From Maridesulfovibrio sp. (GTDB taxonomy: Bacteria; Desulfobacterota; Desulfovibrionia; Desulfovibrionales; Desulfovibrionaceae): DNA of 64,000 bases. The notes under the pieces were generated by a model, which was given only the letters and a program-made list of their open reading frames with translations, ran no database searches and was not told the origin of the DNA. A program made the position numbers and the translations under genes. This document shows positions 25,241 to 35,097 of this stretch, piece by piece (within the stretch, counting starts at the first letter, position 1; each line of letters opens with the position of its first letter). The stretch spans positions 2,290,766 through 2,354,765 of the forward strand of contig NZ_OY781616.1 of the NCBI RefSeq assembly GCF_963677005.1. Direction: 5' to 3'.

Positions 25241-27244
25241 TTATTTAAACCTTTCCACAAGATTGCTCAGCTTTCTGGCCATTTCCGCCACATCCTGAAT
25301 GCCGCCATTGGCATTCTGAATGCCTGACGACAGGGACTGAGACAGTCCGTTGATTTCCGTGACGCTGTTGTTGACCTCGTCACTTGTTGCCGACTGCTGT
25401 TCCGCGGCGGTGGCTATGGCCCGAACCATATCCGCTATCTTGTCGGATTCGGTTACGATTTCAGAAAGGACCGTTCCGGCTCCCTCGGCCATCTGCACTG
25501 TTTTCTCAACACGTCCGCGCACTCCGGACATTTCTTTTACAACATCACTTGTGCCCTGCTGGATCAGGCCTATGGCGCTTTCAACCTCATTTGTAGCGCT
25601 CATGGTCTTTTCGGCCAGCTTGCGGACTTCATCGGCGACAACGGCAAATCCCCTGCCTGCTTCGCCTGCTCTTGCGGCCTCAATGGCAGCATTCAGGGCC
25701 AGCAGATTTGTCTGGTCGGCAATATCATTAATTACAGACATAACCGCGCCGATGTTCTCAGCCCTGCTCGACAGGTCTGCGAGCATATCAGATAGTTTAT
25801 CCGTTATTTCAGTAACTTTGTAGATTTCACTTACAGTATCGGAAACAACCACGCCGCCGTCACGGGCCACCTTGTTGGCTCTGTCGGAAGCCTCCGCGGT
25901 TTCACCAGTGTTCCTGGCAACCTCCAGAACCGTGGCATTCATCTGCTCCATGGCTGTTGCAACCTGCCCGGTCTGCATTGCAGTGGTATCAACTCCTGAA
26001 GTCAACTCGTTCATCTGAAGAGACAAGTCCTCGGAAGAATTCAGCAGATGCCTGGACACCTCGGTAACCTCGTTGGCAACCTCAAGCAAAGCTTCCTGCT
26101 GCTGCTCTATGTGCAAACGTCCGGCTTCCTCTTCGGTAAGATCAACCATCACCGCAATGGCGCCGACAGTTTCCCTCTCTGCATTGAGCAGCGGACAGAC
26201 CTGATAACGCAATGGGAATTCCACTCCGTCAGCCCTTTTATAACGGAGCAGCCCTTCCGGACATTCCCCGGAAGCAATAGCTTCTGCGGTGAGCGGATCA
26301 TTGTTTCTGGTGAAATAATCACCCACAAATGAATTGAGGACCTCTTCTTCTGTTTTGGCTAGAATGTCCAGCAGCGGAGTATTGGCAAAATTAATTCTCT
26401 GATCCCTGTCAACCACGCACATGGGCACGGTAATTCCGCCCAGGACCCCCTTGTTGTAAACAAGCTGGTCCTTGATCTGCGTGGCCATTCCGGCCAGATG
26501 ATGCCCCAGAGAACCGAGTTCATCCGAACTGTTCACCTCAAAACAGGCATCCAGGTTTCCAGAAACAAACTCGTCCGTGGCATCTGAAATGATCTTTATC
26601 CGGCTGACAATTGATCTGCGCATGAAGAAAAGCAACGCTCCCAGCAAGGCGACAAGCCCTGCGAAGGAAAGCATGGCTCCCTTATACTGGGACATATGCA
26701 GAGAAGCGAACTGCGCCGAGACATCCTGAACCATCAGCATTGAACCCAGTATCGGCTGCCTGCTTCCATGACAGTGATGGCAACGCCTTTCGTTCTTAAT
26801 GCTTTCTACTTCCACAAAAACGTCCTTGCCATCCAATGAAGTCAGCATTCCCCTTTTAATCGGTGCCTGAAGGCTTTCAACGAAAAGAGAGACTATCTCC
26901 TGATTATTGAATTTTTTTACAAGGTCAGAACGAATTTCTCCGGTCTCCGTGGAATAGGTGATATTACCTTTGAAATTGGTCAGATAAATTTCAACATCAT
27001 TATAATTAGTGGCAACCGAGGCAAACTTTTCAGTTGTTCCGCTGTTATCCCCCTTGGCCATGGGTTCGCGTATGGCGAGCTGAAGCATCTCCGCATAACG
27101 AAGAGCTGTTTTTTCGATTTCCTCCATCATGGAAGATCGCTGCCAGAAAGAATTACCCAGAAAAAGAAGAATGAAAACGGTAGCAGTAAGGAGAGTGGTA
27201 AGGACCATTACCTTGTTGCCGAGGGAATCTCTGATGAATTTCAT
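25241..27244 (-). CDS. dcrA: DcrA-like methyl-accepting chemotaxis protein with periplasmic c-type heme
   Basis: A 667-residue receptor: membrane helix about 14-31, periplasmic domain, second helix about 190-208, HAMP about 210-265, a cytosolic PAS about 270-385, and the signalling domain about 420-650 with the hairpin tip [19 protein letters not shown]. The periplasmic domain carries CHHCH at residues 155-159, a c-heme attachment site, just before the second helix. This layout and length match DcrA of Desulfovibrio vulgaris, a c-heme receptor that senses oxygen or redox potential and responds by methylation. GGAGG precedes the ATG. It lies nine bases after a tetraheme cytochrome gene, so both form one leftward operon. 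Confidence 0.9.
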   Translation of the reverse strand: MKFIRDSLGNKVMVLTTLLTATVFILLFLGNSFWQRSSMMEEIEKTALRYAEMLQLAIREPMAKGDNSGTTEKFASVATNYNDVEIYLTNFKGNITYSTETGEIRSDLVKKFNNQEIVSLFVESLQAPIKRGMLTSLDGKDVFVEVESIKNERRCHHCHGSRQPILGSMLMVQDVSAQFASLHMSQYKGAMLSFAGLVALLGALLFFMRRSIVSRIKIISDATDEFVSGNLDACFEVNSSDELGSLGHHLAGMATQIKDQLVYNKGVLGGITVPMCVVDRDQRINFANTPLLDILAKTEEEVLNSFVGDYFTRNNDPLTAEAIASGECPEGLLRYKRADGVEFPLRYQVCPLLNAERETVGAIAVMVDLTEEEAGRLHIEQQQEALLEVANEVTEVSRHLLNSSEDLSLQMNELTSGVDTTAMQTGQVATAMEQMNATVLEVARNTGETAEASDRANKVARDGGVVVSDTVSEIYKVTEITDKLSDMLADLSSRAENIGAVMSVINDIADQTNLLALNAAIEAARAGEAGRGFAVVADEVRKLAEKTMSATNEVESAIGLIQQGTSDVVKEMSGVRGRVEKTVQMAEGAGTVLSEIVTESDKIADMVRAIATAAEQQSATSDEVNNSVTEINGLSQSLSSGIQNANGGIQDVAEMARKLSNLVERFK

Positions 27245-27253
27245 ACTTCCCTC

Positions 27254-27733
27254 CTAATGGGCTCCGCCGAAAATCAGCGGCTTGAAGTTGAAATTCTCTA
27301 CCCTTTCAGCATTGTGGCAGGTTTCACAGTCCTTTATGGACAGATCCTTTTTTATGAATTCCGGATCGCCATCCTCTGCATGGAGAGAGCCCGGACCGTG
27401 ACAGACCTCGCACCCGGCATCGGCAAGTTCCGGTGTTTCTTCAAAGGAAACAAATCCGCCGGGTTTGCCGTATCCTGTTGCGTGGCATCCGTAGCATTCC
27501 TTGAGTTCGTCAGGATCAAGGTCCGAAGCCATAATCTTAACACTCTTGCTGGAATGCGCTTTTTTCGAGAACTTATGGTAGTTGTTGTACTCCTGTTCAT
27601 GACATTCTTTGCATTTTCCAGATCCAACATACGTTGCGGAATCGGAAATACCATATTCCGATGCAAAGCAGCCCATAACGATAAACGCCGCCAGAAAAAC
27701 CCCGATCCGGACGGCAGGCAATCTTCCTCGCAT
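27254..27733 (-). CDS. Exported tetraheme cytochrome c
   Basis: A 159-residue exported protein with four CxxCH heme sites: residues 41-45 (CKECH), 80-84 (CYGCH), 108-112 (CEVCH) and 136-140 (CETCH). Spacing and phrases (YVGSGKCKECHEQEYNNY, GCEVCHGPGSLH) resemble the cytochrome c554 / multiheme nitrite-reductase-related group, not the smaller cytochrome c3. The signal segment contains VMGC, so it may be a lipoprotein. It precedes dcrA by nine bases; an electron-transfer or redox-sensing partnership with the receptor is inferred from that. No strong ribosome binding site is visible. Confidence 0.85.
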   Translation of the reverse strand: MRGRLPAVRIGVFLAAFIVMGCFASEYGISDSATYVGSGKCKECHEQEYNNYHKFSKKAHSSKSVKIMASDLDPDELKECYGCHATGYGKPGGFVSFEETPELADAGCEVCHGPGSLHAEDGDPEFIKKDLSIKDCETCHNAERVENFNFKPLIFGGAH

Positions 27734-28324
27734 AAGATATAACCCCGTTGATGAATGTAAAGATCATACAGAAAACAACCTGCTATTGCAGTGAAGCTGC
27801 ACAAATGCGGCTTTCCCGGCTCACATGCAAACAAGGCTTCTGTTCCCCCATATTTATCAAGACCTACGCCTTTTATTCTGAGATGTGAAGTATATTTTCC
27901 TGCTGCCAACCGTACTTGCGGCTATGCTTCTTAATGTTCAAACCTGGCATGATACCATTTAACTGCATACCGAAAACTCAGATAACTATACACACCCGAC
28001 AATATACAACAAATAACTGCGCAACATCATAAAGAGAAAAAATTGACTGAAAGATCAACCAAGACACTGCACGTTATTTTTTTCACAAATTATGCTTAAA
28101 ATGAAATAAATCCAACATCAAATAAAAACGAGCACTTACATCGAAAGCAAAGATAACCTCCGGCAACAACAGAGATTATCGCGTAATACTACTTGCGGTC
28201 AGGCAGCTTCTTCTGGCAGTATACGGCATCTTAAGAATCCATCCTCTGTATAATCTTTAAGCCAAATCTAGACACAAAAGCCCGCTCCACTGGGCTTTAA
28301 AAGCGGTAAGGCGGCTACTCACTT
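27734..28324. other. Divergent intergenic region, cytochrome-dcrA / hdr-flx
   Basis: About 590 AT-rich bases that must hold the promoters of both units. TTGACT at 28043 has no good -10 partner. GTTATTTTTTTCACAA (about 28072-28087) partly resembles a Rex (NADH-sensor) operator. No open frame with a ribosome binding site is seen. Confidence 0.5.
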
Positions 28325-28885
28325 ATGGGAATAGTTAACATTACGAAGTCTTATGACGCCGATTTTGTAAAGCAGGTTGAAGAAGAGAGCGGACAGAATC
28401 TTGCGCTGTGTTATCAGTGCGGAAACTGTACCGCCGGATGTCCGTACACATTTGCGTACGACATCCCGGTCAGCAGGATCATGCGTCTCGTTCAGGCCGG
28501 GCAGAAGGAAACTGTATTGAAATGCAAATCCCTCTGGCTCTGTGCCACCTGCGAATCCTGCACAACCAGATGCCCGAACAACATTGATGTTGCGCACATA
28601 ATGGATGTTCTGCGCCACATGGCCCGCCGGGAAGGATATGCTCCCGTGCCCACGGTCAAGACGTTCTGGGACAGCTTTCTCGATTCAGTTGAAAACAACG
28701 GTCGTGTGTTTGAAGTAGGTCTTCTGGCTGCTTATGTTGCCAAGACCGGAAGATTCTGGACAGACCTTGATCTGGGACCGAAGATCCTGCCCAAGGGCAA
28801 GATGCACTTCAAACCTCATCAGATCCAGGGCAAGGAAGAAATTGCCAAAATATTCAAACGGTTCAAAGAGGAGTCCCGCAAATGA
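28325..28885 (+). CDS. hdrC: HdrC-like Fe-S subunit of the Flx-Hdr complex
   Basis: A 186-residue electron carrier with two [4Fe-4S] motifs: CYQCGNCTAGCP (about 29-40) and CATCESCTTRCP (about 72-83). HdrC passes electrons from HdrA to HdrB. It is the first gene of the seven-gene unit hdrC-hdrB-hdrA-flxD-flxC-flxB-flxA, as in Desulfovibrio, where the complex oxidises NADH and is linked to ethanol metabolism. The stop overlaps the hdrB start by four bases. The usual neighbouring alcohol dehydrogenase gene is not beside it here. Confidence 0.92.
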   Translation: MGIVNITKSYDADFVKQVEEESGQNLALCYQCGNCTAGCPYTFAYDIPVSRIMRLVQAGQKETVLKCKSLWLCATCESCTTRCPNNIDVAHIMDVLRHMARREGYAPVPTVKTFWDSFLDSVENNGRVFEVGLLAAYVAKTGRFWTDLDLGPKILPKGKMHFKPHQIQGKEEIAKIFKRFKEESRK

Positions 28886-29769
28886 GTGATTCCTTGAAAG
28901 TAGCATACTATCCCGGATGCTCCGGCACCGGGACATCCATGGAATATGACATGTCCACCCGCGCGGTCTGTGCCGAACTCGGCATTGAACTTGCCGAGAT
29001 CCCGGACTGGAGCTGTTGCGGTTCCACTCCGGCCCATACTGTGGACCATGCACTCTCCAGCGCACTTTCCGCCCGCAACCTTCAGTTGGTGGAAAGCATG
29101 AATCTGGACACTGCAATCACGCCGTGCCCGAGCTGCCTGACCAACCTGAAAACGGCCGAACACCGCATGCAGAAAGATTCCATGCGCGAAAAGGTCAACA
29201 AACTGCTGGACAAGCCGTACAACGGCGGCGTGACCACCAAGTCCGTCCTGCAGGTAATGGTTGAAGACCTCGGACTCGATGCAATAAAGAAAAAGACAAT
29301 CAAACCGCTCAAGGGGCTCAAGGTTGCCGCCTACTACGGCTGCATCATGAACAGACCCCCGGAAGTGATGAACTTCGATGATCCGGAACACCCCATGGCC
29401 ATGGACAACATAATGACCGCCATGGGAGCGACGGTGCTGCCTTTTCCCCTCAAGGTCGAGTGCTGCGGAGCATCCTTCGGCATCCCGCGCAAGGACGTGG
29501 TAATGAAGCTCTCCGGAAAACTGCTGGATGCAGCCGAGGGACTCGGCATAGACGCGCTGGTTACCGCCTGCCCGCTCTGCCAGATGAACCTTGACCTGCG
29601 TCAGAGCCAGATCAACTCCGCCACCGGAGCAAGACACAACATCCCCATCTTCTATTACACCCAGCTTATGGGCCTGGCCCTTGCCATAGGAGAAAAGGAA
29701 CTGGGACTGGACAAGCTCTGCGTGAGCCCCCGAAACGCGATCAATGCCATCGGCAGAGAGGAAAAATAG
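28882..29769 (+). CDS. hdrB: HdrB-like subunit with two CCG domains
   Basis: A 295-residue protein with two CCG modules: YYPGCSG ... DWSCCGST ... CPSCLTN (about 10-90) and AYYGCIMNRP ... VECCGASFG ... CPLCQMN (about 150-235). In methanogens HdrB reduces the CoM-CoB heterodisulfide on an unusual [4Fe-4S] cluster. In sulfate reducers that disulfide does not exist; DsrC is the proposed disulfide substrate. The ATG overlaps the hdrC stop (ATGA), so translation is coupled. All cluster cysteines that I can check are present. Confidence 0.92.
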   Translation: MSDSLKVAYYPGCSGTGTSMEYDMSTRAVCAELGIELAEIPDWSCCGSTPAHTVDHALSSALSARNLQLVESMNLDTAITPCPSCLTNLKTAEHRMQKDSMREKVNKLLDKPYNGGVTTKSVLQVMVEDLGLDAIKKKTIKPLKGLKVAAYYGCIMNRPPEVMNFDDPEHPMAMDNIMTAMGATVLPFPLKVECCGASFGIPRKDVVMKLSGKLLDAAEGLGIDALVTACPLCQMNLDLRQSQINSATGARHNIPIFYYTQLMGLALAIGEKELGLDKLCVSPRNAINAIGREEK

Positions 29770-29797
29770 CGGAAACCCTGCTAAGGAGAAGACTTAA

Positions 29798-31756
29798 ATG
29801 AAAATAGGAGTCTTTGTATGCCATTGCGGGACAAACATCGATGGAACCGTCGACACCGCCGCCGTAGCGGCCGCATCGAGGGAATTTCCCGGTGTTGTTT
29901 TCGCAACAGATACGATGTACGCCTGCTCCGAACCCGGACAGGATGAAATAATTGAAGCCATCAAGACACATAAACTCGACGGTGTGGTCGTAGCATCCTG
30001 TACACCCAGAATGCACGAGCCCACTTTCCGCAGAACTCTGGAAAGAGCCGGGCTCAACCGCTACCTGTTCGAGATGGCCAACATCCGCGAACACGTTTCA
30101 TGGATCGGCAAGGATCGCGAGGCCAACACCAACAAGGCAACCGACCTCGTCCGTATGGCCGCGGCCAAACTGCTCAACGACAAACCCCTGTTCTCCAAGT
30201 CCTTTGACATGAACAAGCGGGTCATGATTGTCGGCGGCGGTGTTGCCGGAATCCAGGCCGCTCTGGACTGTGCCGACGGCGGACTTGAAGTTGTGCTGGT
30301 TGAAAAAACATCTTCCATCGGCGGTAAGATGGCCAAGCTGGACAAGACGTTCCCGACTGTGGACTGTTCCAGCTGTATTCTCGGCCCACGCATGGTTGAT
30401 ATCGCTCAGCACCCGAACATAACCCTGCACGCCTGCTCCGAGATAGAGGAAGTAAACGGTTATGTCGGCAACTTCTCTGTAAAAGTCAAAAAGAAAGCCA
30501 CTTACGTTGACTGGAACAAATGCACCGGCTGCGGCATATGCATGGAAAAGTGTCCCAGCAAGAAGGCCGACGATCCTTTCAACGAACATCTGGCCAAAAC
30601 AACGGCCATCAATATCCCCTTCCCGCAGGCTATTCCCAAAAAAGCCGTCATTGATCCCGATTTCTGCATGAAAATAAAAAGGGATAAGTGCGGAGTCTGC
30701 GCCAAGGTCTGTCCGTCCGAAGCTATCGTTTACGATCAGCAGGACGAAATCATCACCGAAGAAGTGGGTGCAGTTGTAGCGGCCACCGGTTTTGACCTTT
30801 TTGACTGGACCGTCTACTCCGAGTACGGCGGTGGAAAATATCCCGATGTAATCACCTCGCTGCAGTATGAGCGCATGCTTTCCGCTTCCGGTCCTTCCGG
30901 CGGCCACATCAAGCGTCCTTCAGACGGCAAGGAACCCAAGAACGTGGTCTTCATCCAGTGCGTAGGCTCCCGCGACAAATCCGTGGGACGTCCGTACTGT
31001 TCCGGTTTCTGCTGCATGTACACCGCAAAGCAGGCCATCCTGACCAAGGACCACTGTCCCGAATCCCAGTCCTATGTTTTTTACATGGACATCCGGTCAC
31101 CGGGCAAAATGTTCGATGAATTCACCCGCAGGGCCATGGAAGAATACGGCGCACGCTACATCCGCGGCCGTGTTTCCATGATTTATCCTGAAGGCGACAA
31201 GCTGCTCGTACGCGGCGCGGACACCCTGATGGGCGACCAGGTTGAAGTGGATGCCGATCTCGTGGTCCTCGCTGTCGGAGCCGAAGCGGCCCACGGCGCT
31301 ACCGACCTGGCCAAGAAGCTCCGCATCTCCTACGATGCATACGGCTTCTTCATGGAAGGCCATCCCAAGCTCAAGCCTGTTGAAACCAACACCGCCGGTG
31401 TTTTCCTGGCCGGTTCCTGTCAGGGTCCCAAGGACATCCCGTCCTCGGTTGCCCAGGGCAGCGCTGCCGCAGCCAAGGTTCTGGCCATGTTCTCCAAGGA
31501 TCAGCTGGAAAGCGATCCGCAGGTTTCTGTAGTTGATATCAAACGCTGCATCGGTTGCGGCAAATGCATCAGCACATGCCCGTTCGGAGCCATCAAAGCG
31601 GTGGAATTCCGAGGCATGCCCAAGGCTGAGGTGATTGAAACAATCTGTCAGGGTTGCGGAATCTGCACATCCACCTGTCCGCAGGGTGCAATTCAATTGC
31701 AGCACTTCACTGACAACCAGATTCTTGCGGAGGTTAACGCAGTATGCCGGTTCTAG
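29798..31756 (+). CDS. hdrA: HdrA-like FAD subunit, electron-bifurcating core
   Basis: A 652-residue flavoprotein: N-terminal cysteine domain with CHCGTN and ACSEPGQ, FAD-binding GGGVAGIQAALDCADGG (about 145-161), a middle ferredoxin insert (CTGCGICMEKCPSKK about 243 and CGVCAKVCPSEA about 298), the rest of the flavin domain with CVGSRD, and a C-terminal ferredoxin pair (CIGCGKCISTCPFGA, CQGCGICTSTCPQGA). In such complexes the flavin splits electron pairs between ferredoxin and HdrB. All listed cysteines are cysteine, with no selenocysteine codon. AAGGAG precedes the ATG. The last 13 bases overlap flxD. Confidence 0.94.
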   Translation: MKIGVFVCHCGTNIDGTVDTAAVAAASREFPGVVFATDTMYACSEPGQDEIIEAIKTHKLDGVVVASCTPRMHEPTFRRTLERAGLNRYLFEMANIREHVSWIGKDREANTNKATDLVRMAAAKLLNDKPLFSKSFDMNKRVMIVGGGVAGIQAALDCADGGLEVVLVEKTSSIGGKMAKLDKTFPTVDCSSCILGPRMVDIAQHPNITLHACSEIEEVNGYVGNFSVKVKKKATYVDWNKCTGCGICMEKCPSKKADDPFNEHLAKTTAINIPFPQAIPKKAVIDPDFCMKIKRDKCGVCAKVCPSEAIVYDQQDEIITEEVGAVVAATGFDLFDWTVYSEYGGGKYPDVITSLQYERMLSASGPSGGHIKRPSDGKEPKNVVFIQCVGSRDKSVGRPYCSGFCCMYTAKQAILTKDHCPESQSYVFYMDIRSPGKMFDEFTRRAMEEYGARYIRGRVSMIYPEGDKLLVRGADTLMGDQVEVDADLVVLAVGAEAAHGATDLAKKLRISYDAYGFFMEGHPKLKPVETNTAGVFLAGSCQGPKDIPSSVAQGSAAAAKVLAMFSKDQLESDPQVSVVDIKRCIGCGKCISTCPFGAIKAVEFRGMPKAEVIETICQGCGICTSTCPQGAIQLQHFTDNQILAEVNAVCRF

Positions 31757-32208
31757 AAGGTAAAGAACTCAGAATCGTCGGTTTTCTCTGCAACTGGTGC
31801 TCCTACGGCGGCGCCGACACTGCCGGGGTAGGACGCTTCAACCAGCCCACCGACCTGAGAATTATTAAGGTCCCCTGTTCAGGACGTATAGATCCTCTGT
31901 TCATTGTGAAAACACTCATGTCCGGAGCGGACGGAGTGCTTGTGTCCGGTTGCCATCCCAACGACTGCCATTACTCCGAGGGCAACTTCTATGCCCGCCG
32001 CAGACTTGAAATGCTTAAAAGGTTCATCCCCATGCTGGGAATAAACCCCGACCGTTTCGACTACACCTGGGTTTCCGCCTCGGAAGGCCAGCGCTGGCAG
32101 GAAGTTGTGACCAAGTTCACCGACCAGATTCACAAACTCGGCCCGGCCACCAAGATTGAAGGTCCGGAAGCCGAAGAGACACTCAAATTGATGGAGGCCT
32201 CCCTCTAA
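31744..32208 (+). CDS. flxD: FlxD, MvhD-like [2Fe-2S] linker subunit
   Basis: A 154-residue MvhD/FlxD protein, the link between the Flx dehydrogenase and HdrA. Four conserved cysteines are visible: FLCNWCSYGGADTAG near the start, VPCSGRID in the middle and SGCHPNDCHYSEGN at about 81-88. It starts 13 bases before the end of hdrA in another frame, which suggests tight stoichiometry. Family length is normal. Confidence 0.92.
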   Translation: MPVLEGKELRIVGFLCNWCSYGGADTAGVGRFNQPTDLRIIKVPCSGRIDPLFIVKTLMSGADGVLVSGCHPNDCHYSEGNFYARRRLEMLKRFIPMLGINPDRFDYTWVSASEGQRWQEVVTKFTDQIHKLGPATKIEGPEAEETLKLMEASL

Positions 32209-32239
32209 CCGGGGAAGTCTTCAACCAAGGAGAAACAGG

Positions 32240-33199
32240 GTGAAAAATCTCGAAGATCTCAAAAAGCAAATCAGGGAAGCCCTGCCTGAGCTGGATGCGG
32301 TCATCGGCTGGTCGGACAGTTTCGACCCGTTGCATGCCACGCCGCTCTTTATGCGCAGTGAAGAAGATATAGACAAATTGAAAGTGGACGCCCTGAGTGT
32401 CCATAACCTCGCCACCTACCTGCCCTCCTTGAAGGGAAAGAAAACAGGTATTGTGGTCAAGGGCTGCGACAGCCGCTCTGTTGTGGAACTGCTGCAGGAA
32501 GACCTCATCAATCGCGAAGACGTCACTGTTTTCGGCTTCGGCTGCGACGGTGTGGTTGACCAGACCAAGATCCGCAGGGCGGTAGGCGATGTAGGACAGG
32601 TTGAATCCTGTGAAATCGGCAGCAGCGAAATAACGCTTACTGTCGGCGGAAATGAAATCAAGCTCGCTCTTGAGGACGTGCTCGCAGACAAATGCAAGAC
32701 CTGCCGCTACCCCAATGCAGTCATTTCCGACCACTTCGCCGGAGAGGAAATCAAGGCCGCCGCTTCATTTGAAGACGGCTACAAGGACCTTGAGGAATTC
32801 GAAGCCAAGTCCGAGGACGAAAAGTTCGCCTTCTGGCTCGGTGAAATGGACCGCTGCATCCGCTGCTACGCCTGCCGCAACGCCTGCCCCATGTGTGTAT
32901 GCCGCGACCACTGTGTAGCCCAGAGCCGCAACCCGCACTGGCTGAGCCAGGAAGCTCATGTTCGCGACAAATGGATGTTCCAGGTCGTTCACGCCTACCA
33001 TCTGGCCGGACGCTGCACCGAGTGCGGCGAATGCCAGCGTGCCTGCCCCGTAGACATTCCCATCCTGCTCTTCAAAAAGAAGTTCAACAAGGAAATCAAG
33101 GAAGTCTTCAATTACGAGGCCGGGCTTGATCCCGAGGCAACACCTCCGCTTCTCACCTTCAAGAATGAAGAAGAAAAGATCAAAGAGAGGGAGTGGTAA
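32240..33199 (+). CDS. flxC: FlxC, Fe-S subunit of the Flx NADH dehydrogenase
   Basis: A 319-residue iron-sulfur protein. The N-terminal two thirds resemble the F420-hydrogenase beta-type fold (GIVVKGCDSRSVVELLQEDL, CKTCRYPN), and the C-terminus has two clusters: CIRCYACRNACPMCVC (about 204) and CTECGECQRACPVDIP (about 258). It carries electrons inside the FlxABCD module. The start is a GTG with AAGGAG eight bases upstream; the stop TAA overlaps the flxB ATG. Confidence 0.88.
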   Translation: MKNLEDLKKQIREALPELDAVIGWSDSFDPLHATPLFMRSEEDIDKLKVDALSVHNLATYLPSLKGKKTGIVVKGCDSRSVVELLQEDLINREDVTVFGFGCDGVVDQTKIRRAVGDVGQVESCEIGSSEITLTVGGNEIKLALEDVLADKCKTCRYPNAVISDHFAGEEIKAAASFEDGYKDLEEFEAKSEDEKFAFWLGEMDRCIRCYACRNACPMCVCRDHCVAQSRNPHWLSQEAHVRDKWMFQVVHAYHLAGRCTECGECQRACPVDIPILLFKKKFNKEIKEVFNYEAGLDPEATPPLLTFKNEEEKIKEREW

Positions 33200-34263
33200 T
33201 GGCCAAGGTAAAATTCATCAAATCGGACAACGTACCGGCATGGCTGGAAGAGCTTGGACAGAAACACGAAGTTCTGGCCCCGCGCACCGAGGGTGATGCG
33301 GTCATCTTCCGCCCGTATGACGCAAAGAAAGGGTTCTCCATAGAACGGGAAGCCACCGCCCCTCCCAAAAAGGCGATCTTCCCCCAGAGCGAAACCCTGC
33401 TCAAATTCAAATATATCAAAGACCTTGAGAATCCTGATAAACAGATTCTCGATGTAGAAGAAAATATTCCCGCATCTTCATGGGTAGTATTCGGTGGACG
33501 TCCCTGTGACGCCCGCGGATTCACCATGTTCGACCGTGTCTACCTCAACGGCAAACACGTGGACGTCTACTACAAGAGCCGCAGGGAAAACACCTACTTC
33601 ATCACCCTGGCCTGCGAAAAAGGCGAAAACACCTGTTTCTGCAACTGGGTGGGCTCCGGTCCATCTGATCCTTCGGGATCGGACGTTCTGATGGTTCCGG
33701 TCAACGGCGGCTACTTTCTTGAAGCTGTCAGCGACAGGGGTGAAGGACTTCTGGACAGCTCTCTTCTTGAAGACGGCGGTTCCAAACAGGCCGAAGCTGA
33801 TAAGTTCCGTGCCGAAGCCGACCAGTCCATGGGTGAAGCAAAGGATCTTTCCGCAGCTCCGGAAAAGCTTCTTGCAGTCTTCGACGACATGGAACACTGG
33901 GAAGCGATGTCTGCCAAGTGTCTCAGCTGCGGCGCATGCACATACCTATGCCCCACCTGCTACTGTTTCAACATCACCGATGAATCCGACGGAATCTCCG
34001 GTGAAAGAATCAGAAGCTGGGACAACTGCATGTCCAACATGTTCACCCTTGAAGCCAGCGGACACAACCCCCGTCCCACCAAGGCCCATCGCCTTAAAAA
34101 CAGGGTCGGCCACAAGTTCAGCTATTATCCCAACCTGCACGGGGGAGTTATCTCCTGTTGCGGCTGCGGACGCTGCATCAAGAGCTGCCCGGTCGGCGTG
34201 GACATCAGGGAACTGGTGCTGAGCGCAATTGCATACGAGGCAAAGGAGGCTGCAAATGACTAG
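33199..34263 (+). CDS. flxB: FlxB, Fe-S subunit (sulfhydrogenase-beta-like)
   Basis: A 354-residue protein similar in build to the anaerobic sulfite reductase A / sulfhydrogenase beta group: an N-terminal domain with VVFGGRPCDARG and a CFCNWVGSG segment, then two [4Fe-4S] motifs near the C-terminus (CLSCGACTYLCPTCYC and CCGCGRCIKSCPVGVD). It would carry electrons between FlxA and FlxC. I place the start at the ATG at 33199, one base into the flxC stop (TAATG), and not at an upstream GTG at 33193. Its end overlaps flxA by eight bases. Confidence 0.88.
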   Translation: MAKVKFIKSDNVPAWLEELGQKHEVLAPRTEGDAVIFRPYDAKKGFSIEREATAPPKKAIFPQSETLLKFKYIKDLENPDKQILDVEENIPASSWVVFGGRPCDARGFTMFDRVYLNGKHVDVYYKSRRENTYFITLACEKGENTCFCNWVGSGPSDPSGSDVLMVPVNGGYFLEAVSDRGEGLLDSSLLEDGGSKQAEADKFRAEADQSMGEAKDLSAAPEKLLAVFDDMEHWEAMSAKCLSCGACTYLCPTCYCFNITDESDGISGERIRSWDNCMSNMFTLEASGHNPRPTKAHRLKNRVGHKFSYYPNLHGGVISCCGCGRCIKSCPVGVDIRELVLSAIAYEAKEAAND

Positions 34264-35086
34264 CAATCCTTATCTTCCGGCAATGGCCACCATTCAGGAG
34301 GTCATTCAGGAAACTCCGAATATCATGACTTTCCGGGTTACGCTCAACAACCCGGAAGCCAGAGATAAATTCACCTTCGAGCCGGGACAGGTCGGACAGT
34401 TGTCAGCCTTCGGTATCGGTGAATCCACCTTTGTAATCAACTCTTCCCCCACCCGCATGGACTACCTGCAGTTCAGCGTCATGCGCACCGGGGAAGTAAC
34501 CGAAAAGCTCCATACTCTGAGCGCTGGTGACCAGATAGGTGTGCGTGCTCCCCTGGGCAACCACTTTCCCTATCAGGATATGAAAGGCAAGGACATTGTC
34601 TTCGTAGGCGGAGGGATAGGTATGGCCCCCCTGCGCACTCTGCTCTACTACATGCTGGACAACCGCAAGGACTACGGCAAGATAACCCTGCTCTACGGCG
34701 CCAGAAGCCCCGTGGACATGGCTTATCAGTACGAACTGCCGGAATGGCTGGAACGCGATGACCTCGACACGCACCTGACCATCGACTCCGCATACGAAGG
34801 GTGGGAGCACAATGTCGGGCTTATCCCCAATGTCCTGCTCGATATCGCTCCTTCTCCGGACAATGCCATGGCCGTCACCTGCGGTCCGCCGATCATGATC
34901 AAGTTCACCGTGCAGGCTCTGGCCAAGCTCGGGTTCAAGGACAACCAGATCGTGACCACGCTTGAAAAACGCATGAAGTGCGGCATAGGCATCTGCGGAC
35001 GCTGCAACATAGGAACCAGTTACGTCTGCATGGACGGGCCGGTATATACCTACGAACAGCTGAAACAGCTGCCGAACGAAATGTAA
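34256..35086 (+). CDS. flxA: FlxA, NAD(P)H/FAD oxidoreductase subunit
   Basis: A 276-residue flavin oxidoreductase of the ferredoxin-NADP reductase / PyrK type. It has a beta-barrel FAD domain (EPGQVGQLSAFGIGE), a nucleotide-binding domain with VFVGGGIGMAPLRTLLYYML, and a C-terminal [2Fe-2S] motif KCGIGICGRCNIG...C. It is the likely entry point of NADH electrons. I use the ATG at 34256, which has AAAGGAGG upstream, rather than an in-frame upstream start. A strong terminator closes the operon. Confidence 0.9.
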   Translation: MTSNPYLPAMATIQEVIQETPNIMTFRVTLNNPEARDKFTFEPGQVGQLSAFGIGESTFVINSSPTRMDYLQFSVMRTGEVTEKLHTLSAGDQIGVRAPLGNHFPYQDMKGKDIVFVGGGIGMAPLRTLLYYMLDNRKDYGKITLLYGARSPVDMAYQYELPEWLERDDLDTHLTIDSAYEGWEHNVGLIPNVLLDIAPSPDNAMAVTCGPPIMIKFTVQALAKLGFKDNQIVTTLEKRMKCGIGICGRCNIGTSYVCMDGPVYTYEQLKQLPNEM

Positions 35087-35097
35087 TGACAAAATCG

